NCBI GenBank assembly: GCA_011317545.1
Contig: WUJK01000018.1
Span: 1 to 64,000 of the forward strand
Length of the DNA stretch: 64,000 bases
Origin: Coniella vitis
Taxonomy: Eukaryota; Ascomycota; Sordariomycetes; Diaporthales; Schizoparmaceae
Direction: 5' to 3'
Position numbers and translations under genes: made by a program. This document shows, one piece after another, positions 34,600-48,348 of this stretch; position 1 is the stretch's first letter; each line of letters starts with the position of its first letter. The notes under the pieces were generated by a model, which made no database searches, had not been told where the DNA came from, and saw only the letters and a list, made by a program, of their open reading frames with translations.

Positions 34600-35290
34600 G
34601 ACCCCTTATCAAGAGCCGCCTATACTCGGACTCCCTAAGTCGAATCCGGACTAATTAATTATAGCGTTAGGCGCCGCTAACGCATTCTAGTCCGTACCTT
34701 TAAACGAAGGATCCTATATAGATAAAACGGCCTCCTTAGCAGCTACGGTTTAAACGGCCTCGGCAACTCGCTTACGCTCCTCCTCTTCTAAACCAGCGTT
34801 TACTAACTTTACACCCTTCTCCTAAAGAAACCGTCGTTGTTTCTTCAGACGAGATAACCTAGCTAAAGTTTCCATTAGACGGGCTTATACGTCGGCAAGT
34901 TCCCTCTAACGCTTAAGCAGACGCTCCTCTTCCTCTAACTTACGACTATCTAAACGCATTAACTCGTCGTTGATCTTAGATACTAAGGAAGGAATTAATA
35001 CTAGTATAGCAAGAACTACTAAGAAAAACCATTTATATAAGGATACTAGTACTCGAGACGTATTATAAGAACGATTTCGTTTAGTACATTACGTATAACT
35101 TTTCACACTATCAACTATTTTATATACCAACCCCTCCTCTAGGCATAACGAGCAAGGTATAACTTCGTAACCTTGGGTTTCGATATATATAAAACGATTT
35201 AAAGTAGCAATACGCTTCTTGGATAAAGACGAGGACGGATTCGTAGTACGCGATTTTATAATCCTAGAAGATATAACGAATTAGGAAGGT
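34600..35290 (-). pseudogene. E1 antisense Cys/coiled-coil ORF (variant i)
   Basis: The minus-strand frame contains GYEVIPCSLCLEEGLVYKI, then SYTQCTKRNRSYN (first Gln from TAA), a C-x2-C ... C arrangement. A hydrophobic segment follows (WFFLVVLAILVLIPSLV), then a long Glu/Arg coiled coil (LEEEERLLKR, LARLSRLKKQRRFL, LEEEERKRVAEAV) and an acidic/Asn tail. This layout, two Cys pairs then a coiled coil with a KQRRFL-type motif, is that of a family found in many fungal genomes and often next to Gypsy elements. The membrane-like segment is particular to variant i. RIP stops (CAG to TAG) inactivate it. Confidence 0.65.
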
Positions 35291-35375
35291 ATAATCCGAA
35301 GTAAGAATATTAGGCAGGACTACTTACGGAAATACTATAGGTCTTTAGGGATAAAGACCGATAGAAGGGAGATAA

Positions 35376-35831
35376 TATTATAACCTATAAATATGCAGGT
35401 TATAGGAACAGGCCAGCGCAACTATATGCCAGCAAATCGGAACCTTAACGGACCGATAGGGATCTCTTATATAAGGAATACGGATGATATAATCAGGGTT
35501 AGGGTAGAGCCTATGAGAGATCACTATTGCCTATCGGACAGTTAGTGGGCAACTATGGGCATTAATGGGCTTAGATAGACTGCGTATTAATGAATAGAAT
35601 AACGGAAGGATATAAGGACGATGGATTTCCTAGCTATTAGATAGTTTTCCTTATAGTCTTTAGTTGTGAATCTAAGTATTATTTTATATGATAGGGTAAT
35701 CCCTCTTGATTACTTGTGATACTTGATATTGCTCGACAACGTACGAAGACTTAAAGGTAATACTTCCCTACCTGCTAATATATAACTTATAGGTACTTCC
35801 AGAATCCGGGATTCAGGCAAGGATCATTACA
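35376..35831 (+). repeat. E1 3' LTR (type A, 456 bp)
   Basis: Begins tattataacctataaatatg, ends aaggatcattaca. It is preceded by the polypurine tract. Confidence 0.96.
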
Positions 35832-35836
35832 ATATC

Positions 35837-38385
35837 GTAGTTATTAATAATATCTATAATTTATTTCTTAAGGTTTAATAGATTCTAATAGCGTTAGATC
35901 CTTTTATAGGTTGCTCTAATTCCTTAATATCTATATACCGGTATACTATAGATATTTCTAATATAATCGTTTTATTCTAATATTATTATACTATCGAGGT
36001 TAGGTATTTCTCCTTCGATATATAGTATTACGTTAAGTTCCTTAGTAATAGATAGTATAATAAGGTTACCTTCCGAATCTTCCTTAAAGATTATTATAAT
36101 ATCTTAATCTTTACTATTATTATCCTTATAATCTAATCGTTTACTAAGAGTATCTACTTATTTATTTTCTTTACCTTTATAGTAGATAATCTTAAAGTCG
36201 AATTCTAATAGAAATTCGTACTATCTAACTTATTATTTATTAAGCTATTTTATTAAGGTAAATACCTAGAGATTCTTATAATCCGTATATATAAGAATTT
36301 ATTACTTTGCGCCGATAAGATAGTATCGCTATTCCTTAAAGGCTTCTATTATTACTATAAGTTCCTAATCGGGCGTTCTATAGTTAAGTTCTAATCCGTT
36401 TAGTTTTTTATTAAAATTACTAACTATCCGTAATCGTCCTTTATCGTCTTATTATCCGAGTTATCTACCGAGTATATAATCTAATATATTTATCTCGATC
36501 TCGAAAACTTTATCTTAGTTTACTTCGACTAGGATTAGTTCTAATATATTTATATCCTTAATTATATTAAAGGCTTTCTATACCTATTTATTCTAGTTAA
36601 AGGTAATATCCTTTTTCGTAAGTTCCGTAAATAATACTATAATATTATTATAGTTCTTAATAAATTATCGGTAGAAGTTAATATAGCCTAAGAAGGCTTT
36701 AATATCCTTAACGTTCTAAGGTATAAGCTAATCCCTAATTACCTATACTTTATCTTTCTATATTCGTATATATCCTAGTATAATAATATATCCGAGGTAG
36801 TTAATTTCTTAAGTATTCTAATTATATTTAATAGGTTTTACTAAAATCTTATTATCTTAGAGGATTTATAGGATCGTTATAATATACTTCTAATATTCTT
36901 CGAATATCTTTAAGTAAATAAAGATATTATTTAGGTAAGCGATTATAAAATAATCGAGGTATTTATATAAGATAAAGTTTATTATTTCCTAGAATAATAT
37001 AGCGGCGTTAGTAAGTCCGAATAGTATAATAAGATATTCGAAATATCCGTAGCGTATTCTAAACGCTATTTTCTATTCTTCTCCGGGTTTAATACGAATA
37101 TATATATATCCTTCTTTAAGGTTAAGGGCTATAAACTATTAAGCTCCTCTAAATTTATCTCTAAGTTCTTTAAAGAGAGGTAAGGGGTATTAGTTCTTAA
37201 TTATAATATTATAAAGTTATCGATAGTTAATATATAATCGTAGTTTACCGTTTTTCTTTAGTATAAATAGGATTAAATATCCTATTAATAAATATAAAGG
37301 TCTAATATAGCCTTTCTTAAGGTTTTCGTTAATATATTCTCTAAATACTTTAAGTTTATCCTTATCTAATCCGTAGATAGGAAAGAACTTTAATTATTCT
37401 CCTTTTTTAAATAGGATCTTATAATTATAGGGGTTATATTCTAATAGGCTATTATCGAATTTTCCTTAAAATAGTTTTATAAACTTCCGATATTCTTTTA
37501 GTATACCGGAGAGGTTTTTAAATATATCTTTATCTTATATAATTACTATTATAAGGAGATATCGTTATATATACTTAGTTCCTTCTTAAACTTATCGTAA
37601 TAATATATCCTACTATCTATAGAATCCTATTATATTATATCCTAATCTATTATATCCCTTTTTCTATTAGGTATTAATTATTATTAGATCCTTCTTTATA
37701 AGCTATCGAGGTTTATCGTATCCTAAGGTAGCTATCGTCTTAGCTTTTCTCGATTTAAAGGTATATATAAATTCGTTTAAGCCCCTACTATCTAGGTATC
37801 GCTTAGTAATTAAATCCGATCCTACGCTTTTAATTATAACCGCTTTTTAGGTATCCGTTTTATCCTATAAAATATAGCTATTAGTTTAATCGATTCGAGG
37901 ATTTTCCTTTCTTAATTATAATATACCTAAAATTAGCTTATATTATACGGTATCCGTAATATCGAAGTTTATTAATATTATATATCCGTAGATTATAACT
38001 AATAATTAATTAGATTCTATATCGATAATACCTTAGCTATAAGCGACTTTTATACCTTCTATAGTATTAAATTTATAGGGTTTTATCTTCTTTTTCTAAG
38101 GTATCCGTTCTCTATTAATAACGCTTAGGGATATAAAGTTTCCTTATACTCCGCTATCTAGGAGTATTATATAGTATTTATCGTTAATTTATACTACGAT
38201 TTTTAAATATTCGTATATTAAGCTATCTATCGTATAGAGGGACTTTATTATAAATCCTAACCGCTTATTATCCCTTATAAGCGATCCTTACCTTTTAGGT
38301 TTTACTATTCTTATTATACTCTAAGGGCTATTATTTATACTAGGTTCTTAGCTTATTATATTCCGTATCGTATATATACTACGGC
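35837..38385 (-). pseudogene. E2 pol 5' part: protease, RT, RNase H, integrase start
   Basis: The minus-strand reading aligns to E1 30950-33300. The RT catalytic motif at about 36911-36941 reads AYLNNIFIYLK: both Asp codons of YLDD have become Asn, a direct RIP inactivation. Confidence 0.85.
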
Positions 38386-38389
38386 CTAT

Positions 38390-40462
38390 CGCTATAAGCG
38401 CGCTTAATTTTCTTCTTCGGTATACGGAATCTATACTCCGGGCTAATTATCCTTAAGGTTATAGTAGATATATGCTTTATCCGCTAGGTATTCTATATAG
38501 TTAGCGTGCTTATAGAAGCTATAGTATATAGGTTCTATATATACGGGCTTTATAAGCTTTTCCCTTTATTTCTATTTATATATTCTATACTAATCGAGCG
38601 CTTTTTCTTATATATAAGGTATATACTAGGGTATTATATATTAGTATTATCTTACTTATCGTATAATATATCTATAGGGGGTATTATATATAAGGCTAAT
38701 ACTAGCGTAGTTTCCCCTTATTCTAAATACTTTATAATAATCGCTATTATTATCGTTATAAGCGATAATACTATACCCTACCTTATATATAGGGAACTAT
38801 TCGTTAATTACTTTATATTTAAAGTATTATCTATAATTATATATAATATAGGCAAACTATATAATCTAATAATACTTTTCGTAGAGATAATTAATTCGCG
38901 CGTCTTCCTATATAAGGGGGGTTTTATCTTAATAAATTATTATCCTAAATAATTCTCTAAGTATAATACTATAGATAAGGTAGTATATATCTCCTTTATC
39001 GGTATCTTCGTTTATAAAGCTTTCTGATTCTAAGCTTATTTCTTCGTTAATAGTTTAGGTACTAATACTCTAACTAATATTAAGCGTTTCCTATTATTCC
39101 GTAATTTCCGTAATATTATTTTATAAAATATCCGTTAGGAGAGATATTCTCTAGGTAACTATAATTTATCGTTCCTTATAAGGTTTCTAAAGGAACTATC
39201 CTAAGCCTTACTTTACCGAAAGGTACGTTATATAATTATCCTTATAATAAAAGGTCTAGTTAAGGAGTTTATAATCGGAATCGTTTAATACTTACTCTAA
39301 AAGCTAGTTATAGCTAGGAGTAGAGTTTATAATCTTATATATTATAATATTACCTTATCGTCCTTCGGGGATTTTCTTAAATTCTCTAGGTCTCTTAGGT
39401 TATCGGTATTCTTATATAAAGTAGCTTATCTTACTATAATTAAAGTATTCCTTACTTATAGGTTTCCTTTAAGCTATATCGAGCTTTATAAGGCTTAAAT
39501 ATATTATACTGCTAATTACTATACCTTATTACTAGAAGCTACGGTTAGTTATTTATTAAATCCGCCGTCCTATATTAATATAATTCCTCTATATAGTATA
39601 GCTTCCTCCTTTCTTACTTTTCTCTATATATTTTTCGTAGAGATAGTTATCGATATAGATAGCGTTATTACTAAATATTATAAAGTCTTTAGGCTAGTCC
39701 TACTTAGAGATTTCGTCCTTAACCTTATCCTTAAGTCCTTTATAATAATATTCTATAAGGTTCTTATCTTCCTAAAGGAGGTATACTAAGAGTTATTTAA
39801 AGCGGATTATATAGGCTAAGGCAGATTTATTCTATTTAAGTTCTATAAGTTATTATACTATAATTTATTCTTTATTAGGATCGCTAAATATTTCCTTAAG
39901 GATATATTCGAATCCTATAAACGAATCGAATATATTCTTAATAATCGTTTTACGTTAATCGAGGTTACTTAGGTATTTAATATAATCGTAAAGTAAGGGT
40001 TTATACTAGATAAGTATATCCTTTTCGAATTATATACCGGCTAGGATAATTTTATCGGGTTTAATAGTAAATTAAGCTATATTATATAGGAAGTACGCTT
40101 TATAATAGGTAAGGAACCCTTAAAGCGTTTTTTAGTTATTATTATATATAATAGGTTTATCTATCTTATAGCTATTACCGGTATTTTAAATAATAAGCGC
40201 TAGGGGCGTAATAGCCGTAGCTTAATATTATTCGAGCTATTAGGCCTACTTATAGATAATACGATTTTACTACTCCTAATTCTACTAGAGTATAGAGAGT
40301 TATTAAGTAAGTTCGATTAATTAGTATATTATATCTTCCTAAGTTATAACCTAGCGATATCCTTCTCCTAAGGTAGACGGGGTAAGAGTTTAAGGAGCTA
40401 TTATTATATTTAATATTACCTAAGAGGTATATATAAACCGTCCTAAATAAGAGTTATAAAAA
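38390..40462 (-). pseudogene. E2 gag and leader
   Basis: The reverse complement aligns with E1 28718-30850. A 148-residue open frame on the opposite strand (38506-38952) is the antisense of gag and has no independent support. Confidence 0.8.
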
Positions 40463-40918
40463 TATAATAATCCTTACCTAAGTCCCGGATTCTAGAAGTA
40501 CTTATAAGTTATATATTAATAGGTAGGGAAGTATTACCTTTAAATCTTCGTATATTATCGAGTAATATTAAGTATTATAAGTAATTAAGAGGGATTACCT
40601 TATTATATAAGATAATACTTAGATTTATAACTAAAGATTATAAGGAAAACTATCTAATAGCTAGGAAATCTATTATCCTTATATCCTTCCGTTATTCTAT
40701 TTATTAATATATAGCCTATCTAAGCTTATTAATACCTATAGTTGCCTATTAACTATCCGATAGGTAATAGTAATCTCTTATAGGCTCTACCCTAACCCTA
40801 ATTATATTATCCGTATTCCTTATATAAGAGATCCCTATCGGTCCGTTAAGGTTCCGATTTGCTAGTATATAATTGCGCTAGCCTATTCCTATAACCTATA
40901 TATTCATAGGTTATAATA
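40463..40918 (-). repeat. E2 5' LTR (type A, 456 bp)
   Basis: Starts tataataatccttacc, ends ataggttataata. Followed by the duplication ttagc (40919-40923). Confidence 0.94.
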
Positions 40919-40923
40919 TTAGC

Positions 40924-41203
40924 GTATTTCGTTATTTATTCTTTAATATCCTAAAGTATACGTTGAATATCTTCGTAGGATTATTTAATCCTTTTAGTAT
41001 ATTAGTCTGCCGTTTCTACGTTTCTACTTAATAGTATTTCGTAATATATTATAGGGTTATATCCGTAGAGTAAGAAGAATAGTAAGTTTCCTATACTTAT
41101 CGTATCTACGCTATTATAAGGGAATTATACCGTAGGTAAGAGTTCGACCTAATTATCTTATTCGTAGTTAATATAATATTATAGATATTATTCTATAATC
41201 CAG
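40924..41203 (-). pseudogene. E3 integrase fragment
   Basis: Continues the E3 pol sequence from 25773 across the E2 insertion and aligns with E2 at about 27570-27850. It is cut at 41203 by the E4 LTR; the preceding 5 bp are tccag. Confidence 0.75.
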
Positions 41204-41688
41204 TATTATAACCCACGGTTATATAGGTTATAGGAACAGGCTAGCGCAATTATATACTAGCAAATCGGAACCTTAACGGACCGATAGGGATCTCTTATAT
41301 AACTAGGTTATATAGGATAATATAGTTAGGGTTAGGGTTATACGAACTAATTAGGAATAGATTATTAAGATTATTAGATAATCTAGTAGAGCCGGATTAT
41401 TAGGATTATAAGATAATCTAAATAATCTAAGGTTAAATAGGGAATTTAATATAGAATAACGGAAGGATATAAGGACGATAGATTTCCTAGCTATTAGATA
41501 ATTTTCCTTATATTCTTTAGTTATAAATCTAAGTATTATTTTATATAATAGGGTAATCCCTCTTAATTACTTATAATACTTAATATTACTCGATAATATA
41601 CGAAGATTTAAAGGTAAGACTTTCCTACCTACTAATATATAACTTATAGGTACTTCTAGAATCCGGGATTTAGGTAAGGATTATTATA
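41204..41688 (+). repeat. E4 left LTR (type B, 485 bp)
   Basis: Begins tattataacccacgg, ends aaggattattata. Confidence 0.93.
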
Positions 41689-43860
41689 TTTTTATAACTC
41701 TTATTTAGGATAATTTATATATACCTCTTAGGTAATATTAAGTATAATAATAGCTCCTTAAACTCTTACCCTATTTACCTTAGGAGAAGGATATTATTAG
41801 GTTATAATTTAGGAAGATATAATATATTAATTAATCGAACTTACCTAATAATTTATTATACCTTAGTAGAATTAGGAATAATAGAATCGTACTATCCGTA
41901 GGTAGGCCTAATAGCTCGAATAATACTAGGCTATAGCTACTACGCCCTTAATATCTATTATTTAAAATACCGGTAATAATTATAAGATAGATAAACCTAT
42001 TATATATAACGGTAATTAAAAGATACTTTAAGGGTTCCTTACCTATTATAAAGCGTACTTCCTATATAATATAGCTTAATTTACTACTAAACCCGATAAA
42101 AATATCCTAGCCGGTATATAACTCGAAAAGGATATACTTATCTAGTATAAACCCTTATTTTATAATTATATTAAATACTTAGGTAACCTCGATTAACGTA
42201 AAATAATTATTAAGAATATATTCGATTTATTCGTAGGATTCGAATATATCCTTAAGGAAATATTTAGTAATCCTAACGAAGAATAGACTATAATATAATA
42301 ACTTATAGAACTTAAGTAGAATAAATCCGCTTTAACCTATATAATCCGCTTTAAGTAACTCTTAATACGCTTCCCTTAGGAAGATAAGAACCTTATAGAA
42401 TATTATTATAAAGGTCTTAAGGATAAGGTTAAGGACGAAATCTTTAAGTAGGATTAGCTTAAAGACTTTATAATATTTAGTAATAATATTATCCGTATCG
42501 ATAACCGTTTTTATAAAAGATATATAGAGAAAAGTAAGAAAGGAGGAAGCTATACTATATAGAGGAATTATACTAATATAGGACGGCGGGTTTAATAGAT
42601 AATTAACTATAGCTTCTAGTAATAAGGTATAGTAGTTAGCGGTATTATATATATAGGACCTATAGAGCTCGATATAGCTTAGCGTAAACCTATAAGTAAA
42701 GAATACTTTAACTATAATAAGATAGGCTATTTTATACGAGAATACCGATAACCTAAGAAACCTAGAGAATTTAAGAAAGTCCCCGAAGGACGATAAGCTA
42801 ATATTATAATACGTAAGACTACGGACTCCCCTCCTAGCTAGAACTAGCTTCTAGAGTAAGTATTAGATAACTCCGATTATAAACTCCTTAACTAGACCTT
42901 CTATTATAAGGATAATTATATAATATACCTCTCGGTAAAGTAAGGCTTAGGATAGTTCCCTTAGAAACCTTATAAGGAACGATAAATTATAGTTACCTAA
43001 AGGATACCCCTCCTAACGGATATTTTATAGAGTAATATTACGGAAATTACGGAATAATAGGAAATACTTAATATCGGTTAGAGTATTAGTACCTAAACTA
43101 TTAATAAAGAAACGAGCTTAGAATTAGAAAGCTCTATAAACGAAGATACTGATAAAGGAGATATATACTACCTTATCTACGGTATTATACTTAGAGAATT
43201 ATTTAGGATAATAACCTATTAAGACGAAACCCCCCTAATATAGGAAGACGTACGAATTAATTACCTCTACGAAAAATACTACTAGATCGTATAGTTTACC
43301 TATATTATATATAATTATAGATAATACTTTAAATATAAGGTAATTAACGAATAGTTCCCTATACGCGAAATAGGGTATAATATTATCGCCTATAATAACG
43401 ATAATAGCGACTATTATAAAGTATTTAGAATAAAGGGAAACTATATTAGTATTAGCCTTATATATAATACCCCCTACGAATATACTATACGATAAGTAAA
43501 ATAATATTAATATACGATACCCTAATACGCACCTTATACGTAAGAAAAAGCGCTCGATTAGTATAGAATATGCGAATAGAAATAAAGGGAAAAGCTCGTA
43601 AAGCCTATATACGTAGAACCTACGTACTATAGCTTCTATAAGCGCGCCGACTATATAGAATACCTAGTAGATAAAGCGTATACCTACTATAACCTTAAGG
43701 ATAGTTAGCCCGGAGTATAGACTCCGTATACCGAAGAAGAAAATTAAGCGCGCTTATAGCGATAAGCCGTAGTATATATATAATACGGAATATAATAAGC
43801 TAAGAACCTAATAGATAGTAGCTCTTAGAGTATAATAAGAATAGTAGAACCTAAAAGGTA
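41689..43860 (+). pseudogene. E4 leader and gag
   Basis: Aligns with E1 28718-30880. The knuckle at about 42697-42745 has lost its Cys codons (reads EYFNYNKIGYFIREY), a RIP effect. Confidence 0.82.
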
Positions 43861-43919
43861 AGGATCGCTTATAAGGGATAATAAGCGATTAGGATTTACG
43901 GTAAAGTCCCTTTATACGA

Positions 43920-46900
43920 TAGATAGCTTAATATACGAATATTTAAAAATCGTAGTACGAATTAACGATAAATATTATATAGTACTCCTAGATAGCGGAG
44001 CGTAAGGAAACTTTATATCCCTAAGTATTATTAATAGAGAACGGATACCTTAGAAGAAGAAGATAAAACCCTATAAATTTAGTACCGTAGAAGGTATAGA
44101 AATCGCTTATAGCTAAGGTATTATCGATATAGAATCTGATTAATTACTAGTTATAATCTATAAACGTACGATACTAATAAACTTCGATATTACGGATACC
44201 GTATAATACGAGCTAATCTTAGGTATATTATAGTTAAGAAAGGAAAATCCTCGAATCGATTAGACTAATAGCTATATTTTATAGGATAAAGCGGATACCT
44301 AAGAAGCGGTTATAATTAAAGGCGTAGGATCGGATTTAGTTACTAAGCGATACCTAGATAATAGGGGCTTAAACGAATTTATATATACCTCTAAATCGAG
44401 AAGAGCTAAAGCGATAACTACCCTAAGATACGATAAACCTTAATAGCTTATAAAGAAGGACCTAGCGATAGTTAATACCTAATAGAATAAAGGATATAAT
44501 AGATTAGGATATAATATAATAGGATTCTATAAATAGTAGGATATATTATTATAATAAGTTTAAGAAGGAATTAAGTATATATAACGATATCTCCTTATAA
44601 TAGTAACTATATAAGACGAAGATATATTTAAAGACCTCTCCGGTATATTAGAAGAGTATCGGAAGTTTATAAAACTATTTTAAGGAAAATTCGATAATAA
44701 CCTACTAGAGTACGGCCTATATAACTACGAAATCCTACTTAAGGAAGGAGAATAACTAAAGTTCTTTCCTATCTACGGATTAGATAAGGATAAACTTAAA
44801 GTATTTAGAGAATATATCGACGAAAATCTTAAGAAAGGCTATATTAAACCCTCCTATTTACTAATAGGATACCTAATCCTATTTATACTAAAGAAAAACG
44901 GCAAATTATAACTATATATTAATTATCGGTAATTTAATAATATTATAATTATGAATCGGTACCCCTTACCTCTCTTTAAAGAACTTAGAGATAGATTTAG
45001 AGGAGCTTAATAGTTTATAGCCCTTAACCTTAAAGAAGGATATATATATATTTATATTAAACCCGGAGAAGAATAGAAAATAGCGTTTAGAATATGCTAC
45101 GGATATTTCGAATATCTTATTATACTATTCGGATTTACTAACGCCCCTATATTATTCTAGGAAATAATAAACTTTATCTTATACGAATACCTCGACTATT
45201 TTATAATCGCTTACCTAGACGATATCCTTATTTACTTAAAGATATTCGAGGAATACTAAAAGTATATTATAATAATCCTATAAATCCTCTAAGATAATAA
45301 GATTTTAGTAAAACCTACTAAATATAATTAGAATACTTAAGAAGTTAACTACCTTAGATATACTATTATACTAGGGTATATACGAATATAGAAAGATAAA
45401 GTATAGGCAATTAGGGACTAGCCTATACCTTAGAACGTTAAGGACGTTAGAGCCTTCTTAGGCTATACTAACTTCTACCGATAATTTATTAAGAACTATA
45501 ATAATATTATAATATTACTTACGGAACTTACGAAAAAGGATATTACCTTTAACTAGAACGAATAGGTATAGAAAGCCTTTAGTATAATTAAGGACGCCGT
45601 TATATTAGAACTAATCCTAATCGAAGTAGATTAAGATAAAGTTTTCGAGATCGAGATAGATATATTAGATTATATACTCGGTAGATAACTCGGATAACGA
45701 GATAATAAAAGATAACTACGGATAGTTAGCAACTTTAGTAAGAAGTTAAACGGATTAGAACTTAACTACGGAACGCCCGATTAGGAATTTATAGTAATAG
45801 TAGAAGCCTTTAGGGAATAGCGATATTACCTTATCGGCGTAAAATAATAAATTCTTATATATACGGATTATAAAAATCTCTAGATATTTACCTCGATAAA
45901 GTAGCTTAATAAACGATAAGTTAGATAGTACGAATTTCTATTAGAATTCGACTTTAAGATTATCTACTATAAAGGTAAGGAAAACGAATAAGTAAACGCT
46001 CTTAATAAACGGTTAGATTATAAGGATAGTAATAGTAAAGACTAAGATATTATAGTAATCTTTAAGGAAGATTCGGAAGGTAACCTTATTATATTATCTA
46101 TTACTAAGGAACTTAACGTAATACTATATATCGAAGGAGAAATACCTAACCTCGATAATATAATAATATTAGAATAAAACGATTATATTAGAAGTATCTA
46201 TAGCGTATTAGTATATAGATATTAAGGAATTAAAGTAACCTATAAAAGGATCTAACGCTATTAAAACCTATTAAACCTTAAGAAATAAGTTATAGATATC
46301 GTTAATAACTACGATATATATAAACGGAATAAAATAGAACGATATAAACCTTACGGACTACTATAACCTCTACTAATACCTATAACTATTTAGTTATCTA
46401 TTAGTCTAGACTTTATTACTAAGCTACCTCTCTTATAAGAACCCTTAACTTAGGTATAATACGATAATATCCTAGTAGTAGTTTATAGATTAAGTAAGTA
46501 TATATACTTCCTACTATATAAAGAAAGTAATACCGTAGAAGAACTCGTATATATATTCCTCCGTATTATTATCGCTAACTACGGAATACCTTAGGAAATT
46601 ATATTAGATAGAAATAGAAAATTTATATTAAAATTCTAGATCTCTCTTACTAAATACCTCGGAACGATATAATATATATCTACGGTATTTTATCCTTAAA
46701 TAGACGGATAAATAGAATATATTAACTAGATTATAGAATAATATCTACGATACTATATTAACTATAAATAAGATAATTAGGTCGAACTCTTACCTACGGT
46801 ATAATTCGCCTATAATAGTATAGATATAACGAGTATAGGAAAATCACTATTCTTCCTACTCTATAGGTATAACCCTACGGTATACTACGAAATATTACTA

Positions 46901-47430
46901 GGTAGAAACGCAGAAACGGCAGACTAATACGCTAGAAGAATTAAGTAATTATACGAAGATATTCGATATATACTTTAGGATATTAAAGAATAAATAACGA
47001 AATATGCTAATTAGAAAAGGATTAAGGGATTAATCCTATAGAAGGGAGATAAAGTCTACCTTAACTATAAAAATATTAAAACTATTAGACCTAGCGATAA
47101 ACTCGATTATAAGAAACTTAGACCTTATAGAATTATACGATAAATTTCGCTAGTTAACTATAAACTCGAAATTCCGTATATACGGCTATACCTAGTCTTC
47201 TATATCTTACTCCTCGAACTAGTACCCGTAAACGTAGAACTTTTATACGATATAGATATTATCGAACCAGAATAAGCATAGTACGAAGTTAAATAAATCC
47301 TTAATTTACGCAAACGTAGATATAGAAAGCAATATCTCCTTAAATAGAAAGGATACGATAACTTAGAAAATACTTAGGAACCTCTAAAGAATATCTATAG
47401 AGATCTAATTAAAGAATACGAGAATTAGCG
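43920..47430 (+). pseudogene. E4 pol
   Basis: Aligns with E1 30950-34440 with numerous stops. The RT motif YLDD is still encoded at about 45212-45225, and the chromodomain lies at about 47290-47420. After the chromodomain this copy differs from E1: no tRNA-like unit follows. Confidence 0.85.
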
Positions 47431-47689
47431 GAAATACTTAAGAACCTAGACGTAATAATCCGTATAGAAACGAAAAGCGCTATATAAGACTAACGGGTAT
47501 CTAGGAATTAAACGTATAACCTTAACTATAGAAGTTAAAGCGTATAGCCGCTATACTACGGATATCCGCTATCTCCTATAAGCAATAAAGGAACCCCTAC
47601 TAACCCTTATTAACTAAAAATTACGAACTAAAGGCCCTAGCGCCTTATAAATCCCTAATTAGAAAATCGGATAGAGATAACGGAGAAAC

Positions 47690-48300
47690 CCTAGACTAAT
47701 TAAAATCCTCTAACGCGGTAATTATAAAACCTTCGGGTAATAGGCCTTCGGGAATAGCCGATTCCGTAGGACGCCTCTTAGCCTTAGTAGCTACGCGCTC
47801 CTTCTTCGCCTCCTTACGCTCTATACGATCTAGATCCTCTAGATTCGATAAACCGCGACGAATAGTACGCGCTATCCGTTCCGGCTATATCTTCTTTTAA
47901 CGATATATCCGATTAATTTTAGCATCTAGAGTATAACGCTCCTCCTCTAACTCCTCTATTTCGTCCTCTAATCTCTAATATTACGATAAAATAAATAAGA
48001 GATCTAAAGAGTTTATCGTCTTTAGAACGTCGTATCGCGAGCGCTTATTACGTATATATTTAGCGTAATAGGAAGAATCGCTAGGGGAAACTTAATAAGA
48101 AGTTTTACCTTTAGAATCGTAATAGGAATAAGGATATATCTCGAAAGCGTTCGAAAGAATAATTAAATATAAGGATAATTTCTATTTAGCAGAATTAGAC
48201 CTTAGATTTATCGAATAAGGCTTTATAATACGTAAAGACGACGATATAACGAATTAGGAAAGTATAATCCGAAGTAAGAATATTAAGCAGAACTACTTAC
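47690..48300 (-). pseudogene. E4 antisense coiled-coil ORF (variant iii), decayed
   Basis: The minus-strand frame contains LRSNSAKQKLSLYLIILSNA, SYYAKYIRNKRSRYDVLKTI, then LEDEIEELEEERYTLDAKIN, RIYRQKKIQPERIARTIRRG and LSNLEDLDRIERKEAKKE. The coiled-coil half is clearly related to variants i and ii; the N-terminal half is different. It is shared with E5. Confidence 0.65.
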
Positions 48301-48348
48301 GGAAATAACTATAATCTTTAGGGATAAAGACCGATAGAAGGGAGATAA

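Larger units (their letters stand above)
28262..35831 (+). mobile_element. E1: complete 7570-bp chromodomain Ty3/Gypsy retrotransposon
   Basis: The 456-bp LTRs 28262-28717 and 35376-35831 (TG...CA) are flanked by atatc at 28257-28261 and 35832-35836. The internal region encodes gag with a zinc knuckle and pol ending in a chromodomain (chromovirus lineage). An antisense tRNA-like gene and antisense ORF lie before the purine tract agaagggagataa (35363-35375). This is the least RIP-damaged copy: it keeps many CpA/TpG, the CCHC ligands and the YLDD of RT, yet both frames contain stops. It is the youngest layer of the nest. Confidence 0.97.
25774..40918 (-). mobile_element. E2: complete 7570-bp Gypsy element (minus), interrupted by E1
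   Basis: Bounded by 456-bp type A LTRs (25774-26229 and 40463-40918) with duplication ttagc on both sides. Removing E1 and one copy of its target site leaves exactly 7570 bp, the same length as E1. Order on the minus strand: LTR, leader, gag, protease, RT, RNase H, integrase, chromodomain; then the antisense tRNA-like gene and antisense ORF (both plus strand), purine tract, LTR. It is heavily RIP-mutated. Confidence 0.95.
24127..41203 (-). mobile_element. E3: fragmentary Gypsy element hosting E2 and E4
   Basis: A minus-strand copy of the 7.57-kb family made of its 3' LTR (24127-24610), antisense ORF, pol 3' end (to 25773) and a further integrase piece (40924-41203). E2 is inserted between the two parts (duplication ttagc at 25769-25773 and 40919-40923). 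At 41203 the integrase sequence is cut by the E4 LTR, and the remaining 5' part of E3 is not found to the right. Confidence 0.85.
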
